Shown here: positions 58,453 through 64,000 of the stretch, one piece after another
Numbering within the stretch: the first letter of the stretch is position 1
How the letters are laid out: each line of letters opens with the position of its first letter
Assembly: GCF_001952855.1 (NCBI RefSeq)
Contig: NZ_LPNO01000005.1
Span: forward strand, 111,079-175,078
DNA from: Pseudomonas sp. ATCC PTA-122608
GTDB taxonomy: Bacteria; Pseudomonadota; Gammaproteobacteria; Pseudomonadales; Pseudomonadaceae
Direction of reading: 5' to 3'
DNA length: 64,000 nt
Made by a program: the position numbers and the translations under genes
Notes under the pieces: generated by a model
Told to the model about the DNA's origin: nothing
Databases searched by the model: none
Seen by the model: only the letters and a program-made list of their open reading frames with translations

Positions 58453-58680
58453 TCACGTGACCTCAAGCCTTCCTCGCAGCTCGGCCACCCGCGCCCTTTC
58501 CGCCCGCAACGCCCGCTTTAACTCACGATTCTCCATCTCCCGGATCTTCGCCCAGCGTGTCGCGGTGCGACAGCCCATCACAAACTTCCAGATCTCCCGA
58601 AGCCGCAGGTACTGCATCAACAACACCAGCAGAATCACACCGATCAACAACAACGCACCTGTCGAAATCAACTCCGACAT
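58453..58680 (-). CDS. Small single-span membrane protein
   Basis: A 75-residue protein with a membrane helix (residues about 6-24: STGALLLIGVILLVLLMQY) and a basic, heptad-like C-terminal helix (REMENRELKRALRAERARVAELRGRLE). AGGA seven bases upstream of ATG 58680 supports this start; ATG 58686 is also possible. Divergent from the WYL regulator and convergent with the operon end. Function unknown. Confidence 0.65.
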   Translation of the reverse strand: MSELISTGALLLIGVILLVLLMQYLRLREIWKFVMGCRTATRWAKIREMENRELKRALRAERARVAELRGRLEVT

Positions 58681-58756
58681 ACCCATGTCCTTTTTCCTTT
58701 TTTTAGCTTCGGGCAATCCCGAAGACAGCCACACGATATGTAGCCTTTGATTACAG

Positions 58757-58771
58757 GTCCATACTGTGGAC
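58757..58771. promoter_or_regulatory. Inverted repeat, candidate WYL-regulator operator
   Basis: GTCCA-TACTG-TGGAC is a perfect 5-bp dyad with a 5-base spacer in the divergent gap between the small membrane protein and the WYL gene, flanked by direct repeats TTACAGGT (58751) and ATACAGGT (58774). Confidence 0.55.
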
Positions 58772-58808
58772 AGATACAGGTAAAGTAATGGCACACATGG
58801 GAGGGGTC

Positions 58809-59681
58809 ATGAAACGCAAGCAATCCATTGAGCAAGTACGTTGGGACCTGGCACTTCGCTATCGCTTGATCGAGACAGTCGCCTGGTGGGAAGGGCGCCT
58901 GACCACGGGGCACTTGATCCAAAGCTTCGGCATCAGCCGGCAGCAGGCGTCGAAGGACATCAACACGTACATCAACGAGCATGCGCCCCGAAACTTGACA
59001 TATGACAAGCAGCTCAAGGGCTATGTCCCGAGCAAACTGTTCAAGCCAAGGTTCATCGACGACAGCGCCAGCGCCTATTTGCACCTGCTGTACCAGAACA
59101 ATGAACGAGCGCCGCACATTGAAGGGCTGGCGTTGGCTTATGCCCATACCAAGGTGTTGGAAGTGCCTGACCGCAGCATTCGGCCACAGATTTTGCGCCC
59201 ACTGCTCAAGGCCTGCCGCGAGGGGCTGCGCCTGGAAACCGAGTACGTTTCCCTGGCCAACCCGGAGCCGGAGATTCGCCTGATTGCGCCTCATACCCTG
59301 GTGTACACGGGTATGCGCTGGCATGTGCGGGCTTACTGCGAGAAGAACCGTAAGTACCGTGACTTTGTGCTCAGCCGCCTGAGGGGCGAGCCGGAGTTGC
59401 TGGACAAGTCGGAAAACCTGATCGACGAGGACACGGTCTGGGAGACCGCAGTGGACCTGGTGATAGCACCCGACCAGCGATTGTCGCCGACCCAGCGGGC
59501 GATCATCGAGACGGACTTCGGCATGGTCGACGGGCAGTTGGTAATCCCTAGTCGCCAGGCGCTGGTGAAATATGTCCTGCAGCGTTATCAGATCGATCCG
59601 AAGAACCTGGACCCTAAACCCGAAGCCCAGCAGATCGTGGTGAAGAACCTGCAAGAGCTGAAGCCGTGGCTGTACGATTGA
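58809..59681 (+). CDS. WYL-domain transcriptional regulator
   Basis: A 290-residue regulator with an N-terminal winged HTH (about 8-60, including GHLIQSFGISRQQASKDINTYI), a middle WCX-like part and a WYL domain (about 110-210: RLIAPHTLVYTGMRWHVRAYCEKNRKYRDFVLSRLRG, in pieces). Layout matches BrxR/CapW-type repressors that control defence loci. ATG 58809 is chosen for GGGAGGGG just upstream; ATG 58788 is possible. It lies 400 bases after the six-gene operon. Confidence 0.85.
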   Translation: MKRKQSIEQVRWDLALRYRLIETVAWWEGRLTTGHLIQSFGISRQQASKDINTYINEHAPRNLTYDKQLKGYVPSKLFKPRFIDDSASAYLHLLYQNNERAPHIEGLALAYAHTKVLEVPDRSIRPQILRPLLKACREGLRLETEYVSLANPEPEIRLIAPHTLVYTGMRWHVRAYCEKNRKYRDFVLSRLRGEPELLDKSENLIDEDTVWETAVDLVIAPDQRLSPTQRAIIETDFGMVDGQLVIPSRQALVKYVLQRYQIDPKNLDPKPEAQQIVVKNLQELKPWLYD

Positions 59682-59694
59682 TCGACACCGGCTC

Positions 59695-59717
59695 CTCCCC
59701 GGCGCAATGCTGGGGAG
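59695..59717 (+). terminator. Hairpin after the WYL gene
   Basis: Nine pairs (59695-59703 with 59709-59717, one G-U) and a 5-base loop, 14 bases after the stop. No T-run follows. Confidence 0.45.
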
Positions 59718-59886
59718 AACGCGGTAATCAATAAGCTGAATCGCTGTTTTACGTAGTGCCGGGCAGCGGCTCGACACGGAAAAAATCTCCCTCCCCGTAA
59801 GCCCAATCTGATTTTCCGGACCACTCGTCCAGGCCCTAGTTTGCTGTTGCAGACTCCGACGCCTCCTCTTTGCAGAGACGTCATGG

Positions 59887-62800
59887 ATGACTGCTTCTTC
59901 GTCCCACATTGCCCATATCGAACACGAACTGGATGGCTTTCATCGGAGCCTGGCGGTGTATCGCCAGCAGATGAGCGCCTGGTATTCGCAGGCGTTGGAC
60001 AAGGTCAGCCATGCGACAGATTTGCCGTCGCTGCTGGGAATGGACCGGATCATTCGGGTGGGGGATTCGAGCAAGTCGGTGAGCATGACCGATGACAACT
60101 TCTCGACGGTGGTGCGCTGTGAGGTGGGTGGCGTACTGGAGATCGAGAGCAAGTTCGAGTCGGTGTATGACGTGCCGCTGGGAGGTATTCCGATTGAGGT
60201 GATTGGGCTGGATGACGGCAGTTCAACCGTGGTCATGCTCGATGAACAGGGGAAAGGTTTTCACCACTGCGTGGCTGGCAAGCGTTACCGGGTGCGGGTG
60301 CAGGGTGGGGTTTCGCAGGAGCAGGTCGAGGCGCTGTTTTCGTCTTACGACGGTTTGACTGCTGACCTGGAAAGTTGGCTGCGCAAGCAATGGAGTGGTT
60401 TCCGGCCGCATTGGGAAAGGTCCACTTCGAGTGCGATTGGCAGTGGCGTGCTGGCGGGAAGTTGGGCGGCGATCACCGGGGTGTGGGACGCCATCAAGCA
60501 GGTGCAGGAGATCTTCAAGGATCCCGGCCAGCTGTTTGAAAGCCTGGGGGCGAAAGCCAGCGAATTGATGGAGATGGCTCGCACTGCGCCAAAGGTGATG
60601 GAACAGGCCATGTTGTTGGCCAGTGATGAAGCGGCGCTGTACCTGATGTTGCGCACGGCGATGATTTGGCTGTCTGCGCTGCCGCCGAGTGAGGTTGCCG
60701 GGAGTACCGCCGAGGCGGTGGCCGGGTTTGTGGTGTCGCTGCTGATCGACTTGTTGGTGGCTGCGTTGCTGACGGTTGTTTTGCCGGCGGCGGGCATCGC
60801 TTATCTGAGTTCACGTGCGCTCAGGTATGGCGCTCGGATTGTTGAGGCAGCCATTGAGTTTGTGAAGGGTATTTTCGGAGTTCTTCAGAGCTTTATTGGG
60901 GCAGCGAATCGCTATAAGGCCGTGGCGGTTCGGGGCGCTGTTGAGGGTTTGAAAAAGGGTGGCGTGCAGATGCGCTGGGGGCCGCGTCAGAACACGGCGG
61001 TTCGACAGGGAGCGCATGTGGATGATGCACCGGCTTCGGCGAAAAACCCCAATGGGGATGCGTCGGTCTGCGCGGTGGATACCTGTAAAGACGGCTGCCC
61101 GGTGTCGATGGTTACCGGTGAAGAGCTGCTGACCCTCACTGACGGCTCGTTGGAGGGTGTGCTGCCGTTTGCCTGGACGCGGTTGTATCGCAGCAGTGCG
61201 GTGGAAGTGGATTGCGGGTTGGGGTTTGGCTGGAGTCATTCGCTGGCGCAGCGGTTGGTGGTGAGCGGTGAATCGGTGGTGTGGATCGATCACGAGAACG
61301 CAGCACCACGTTTCCCCTGCCCTCTGCTGCGCGGCCGGCCATCACCAATAGCCTGGCGGAAGCGGCGATTTATCTGGGTGGTTTGCCTGATGAATTAGTA
61401 CTGGCTCAGGCGTCGCTTTTCTACCATTTCCGCAACGGTATGCTGACATCGATCAGCGATGCGTACGACAACCGGCTGCGCATTTCCCGCGACTATTCCG
61501 GGCGGATTCAGCGGATCGATAACCACGTTGGCCAGGGATTGCTGCTGCGGTATGACCGCGGGCATATCGTCGCGGTCGACTATCAGGTGCAGCGGGAACT
61601 CGGCTGGGTTACCGAACAGAACGTTGTTTCCTACACGTACGACGATGCGTGGCGGTTGGTTGAGGCGACCAACGCGGTAGGCGAAAGCGAACGTTATCGA
61701 TACGACGATCAGCAGGTGATCCTGGAGCGGGAGCTAGCCGGTGGGGCGAGTTTCTTCTGGGAGTGGGAAAGGTCTGGCAAGGCTGCAAGGTGTGTCCGGC
61801 ACTGGGCCAGCTTTTCCCAGATGGACACGCGGTATGTGTGGGACGACAACGGCACTGTCACCGTGCACAACGCCGATGGCAGCCAGGAAGTCTACGTCCA
61901 CGACCAGCGCGCTCGGCTGGTGCAGCGGATCGATCCGGACGGCGCGCAGCACTTCAAATCCTACGATGAAAAAGGCCGGCTGACGGTCGAGCAGGACCCG
62001 CTGGGAGCGGTCACGGCGTATCAGTACGACGAAGCCGGTCGGTTGATTGCGCTGTTTCCCGGTGACGATGCGCCGACGTCCTACGAGCATGACAACGGGT
62101 TCGTACGGGTTGTACGCCGTGGTGACGCGGTGTGGAAATACCAGCGTAACGATCAAGGCGATATCACCCGCAAGACCGATCCGGATGGTAACTACACCGA
62201 ATACACCTACACCAAACATGGAAAGCTCACCGGCGTCTGGTATCCGGATAACAGCAGCCAGCGGCTGATCTGGGACGAGCGTGGCCAGCTCACCGAAGAG
62301 AAGCTGGCGAATGGCGGAGTGCGGCGTTATCGCTACGACGACCTGGGGCGGCAGGTTGCTTGCGAGGATGAGCATGGCGCGCTGACCCAATACCAGTGGG
62401 ACGCCGTAGGTCGTTTGCTGAAGGTAATTCAGCCGGGCGGCGCCACTCGCGAATTCAGCTACAACCCGTACGGAAAAATCACTGCAGAGCGCGACGAGCT
62501 GGGTCGGGTTACTCGCTATGAGTATGCCGACGGTCTGCACCTGATCAGCCGTCGGATTAATCCGGACGGCACGCAGCTCAAATACCGTTATGACAATGTC
62601 CGGCTGTTACTCACCGAGATCGAAAACGAGGCTGGGGAAACCTATCGGCTCGACTATCACGCCAATGGCCTGATCCAGCAGGAAACCGGGTTTGATGGCC
62701 GCCGCACCGCCTATGTCTACGACCTCGCCGGGCATCTGCTGGAAAAGACCGAATACGGCGATGACGGCAGTCAGTTGGTTACCGGTTATGCGCGCGATGC

Positions 62801-64000
62801 GGCCGGTCGCCTCGTAAGAAAAACCCTGCCCGACCGCAGCACGGTTGATTACACCTACGACCGCCTCGGCAATCTCCTCAGCGTCGACGACGGCCACTGG
62901 CCGCTGCACTACGAATACGACCTGCAAAACCGCCTCACTGCCGAGCACCAGGGCTGGGGGACGCTGCGCTACCGCTACGACGAATGCGGCCAACTCAACT
63001 ACCTGCGACTGCCCGACAACAACCGCCTCGCTTTCCACCACGAAAAAGGCGGCGACCTCGCCACCGTCGAACTGAATGGCAAACCGCTCACCTCGCACCT
63101 GTTCAAATCCGGCCGTGAACATCAGCGCCAGCAAGGCCAACTCCTCAGCCACTACCACTACGACGTCCAGGGCCGCCTGCACGCCCACGCCATCAACCAA
63201 CAGGAACAACGCCACCAGCGCCGCCAATACGACTACGACAAACGCGGCAACCTGACCCGCATCCTCGACACCCGTAAAGGTCAGCACGACTACCACTACG
63301 ACCCACTCGACCGCCTGACCCGCGCCAACCACGAGCAAGACCTGCAGGAACGCTTCGTCCACGACCCCGCCGGCAACCTGCTGATGCAAGACCGCGTCGG
63401 CTCGAACGTCGTCAAAGGCAACCGCCTCTTGATGCAGGGCGACCGTCATTACGACTACGACGCCTTCGGCAATCTCCTGCGCGAACGTCGAGGCCGGGCG
63501 CAGCAGTTGGTTACCGAATACCGCTACGACTGCCAGCACCGACTGATCAGCGTCACCCAGCCGGACGGTATCGAGGCCGCATATCGCTACGACTCGTTTG
63601 GACGGCGGATCGCCAAAACCCTCAACGGCCAGACCACCGAGTTCTTCTGGCAAGGCGACAAGCTGATCGCCGAGCACAGCGCCGATCACCATCAGAGTTA
63701 CCTCTACGAACCCAATAGCTTCCATCCGCTAGCGCTGCTCAAAGGCTACGGCCCGGAAGACGTAAAACCCTTCCACTACCAACTCGACCACCTCGGTACC
63801 CCGCAGGAACTCACCGCGCCCGACGGCGAAATCGTCTGGTCCGCCCACTACCGCGCCTACGGCCAAATCGCAAAGCTGGACGTCAACACCGTTACCAACC
63901 CACTGCGCTTCCAGGGCCAATACTTCGACCCGGAAAGCGGGCTGCACTACAACCGCCATCGCTACTACAATCCGGACATTGGCCGCTATCTGACGCCCGA
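59887..64000 (+). pseudogene. Rhs-repeat T6SS-type effector, frameshifted and cut by the window edge
   Basis: The N-terminal half (59887-61398, 504 codons) has a Rhs-effector N-terminal region, hydrophobic helices (about residues 265-315: VSLLIDLLVAALLTVVLP, SSRALRYGAR) and a DUF6531 domain (CPVSMVTGEELLTLTDGSLEGV, FAWTRLYRSS, GFGWSHSLAQ). A one-base loss near 61299 (reading AACGCAGC where AACCGCAGC is expected) shifts the frame. The next frame is open from about 61300 to 64000 and encodes many YD repeats and the core RYYNPDIGRYLTP. The toxin tip lies beyond the window. It may be a pseudogene, a sequencing error or a phase-variable site. Confidence 0.88.

Overview
The window is chromosomal DNA from a fluorescent pseudomonad, most likely the Pseudomonas fluorescens group. 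The evidence is the gene order miaB-phoH-ybeY-corC-lnt, leuS-lptE-holA, lipAB-dacA-rlpA-mltB-rodA-mrdA-rlmH-rsfS-nadD-proA, the ubiX-mpl-eatR block, high G+C codon use, and two families of inverted REP doublets (REPINs) typical of this group. No rRNA, tRNA, CRISPR array or insertion sequence was recognised.

1-31.2 kb is conserved housekeeping DNA. It covers tRNA and rRNA modification (miaB, ybeY, rlmH), ribosome rescue and silencing (arfA, rsfS), leucyl-tRNA charging (leuS), lipoprotein and LPS assembly (lnt, lptE), the replication clamp loader (holA), lipoate synthesis (lipA, lipB), the elongasome and peptidoglycan enzymes (mrdA, rodA, mltB, rlpA, dacA, an LD-carboxypeptidase and a second lytic transglycosylase), NAD and proline synthesis (nadD, proA), base-excision repair (Aag/MPG type), a DedA-PAP2 fusion and a LrgA/LrgB pair.

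31.2-47.3 kb carries a MaoC dehydratase, a lipoprotein fusing MORN repeats to a C13 caspase-like protease, peptidoglycan recycling (mpl), ubiX, and a complete ethanolamine catabolic module: eatR (sigma-54 activator), exaC, eat, eutB and eutC, with a sigma-54 promoter and palindrome in the divergent gap. It ends with a DedA protein, an MtfA-like peptidase and ppa with a strong terminator.

47.5-64 kb is an accessory region with no REPINs. It has an S24-type phage-like repressor, a Fic protein behind two dyads, a DUF6124 gene with a long structured leader, a flavodoxin-like oxidoreductase overlapping a MerR regulator, and then a tightly packed six-gene operon (51.9-58.4 kb). The operon encodes an AAA+ ATPase, a protein of unknown family, a MotA/ExbB/ZorA-like channel protein with a long repeat-bearing tail, a MotB/OmpA/ZorB-like partner, a YaaW (UPF0174) protein and a membrane-anchored unknown. 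A WYL-domain regulator follows. The ion-driven motor pair, the AAA+ protein, the membrane-active-looking YaaW protein and the WYL regulator together look like an undescribed Zorya-related defence system; this is an inference. The window closes inside an Rhs gene that is broken by a one-base deletion near 61,299 and runs off the right edge just before its variable C-terminal tip.
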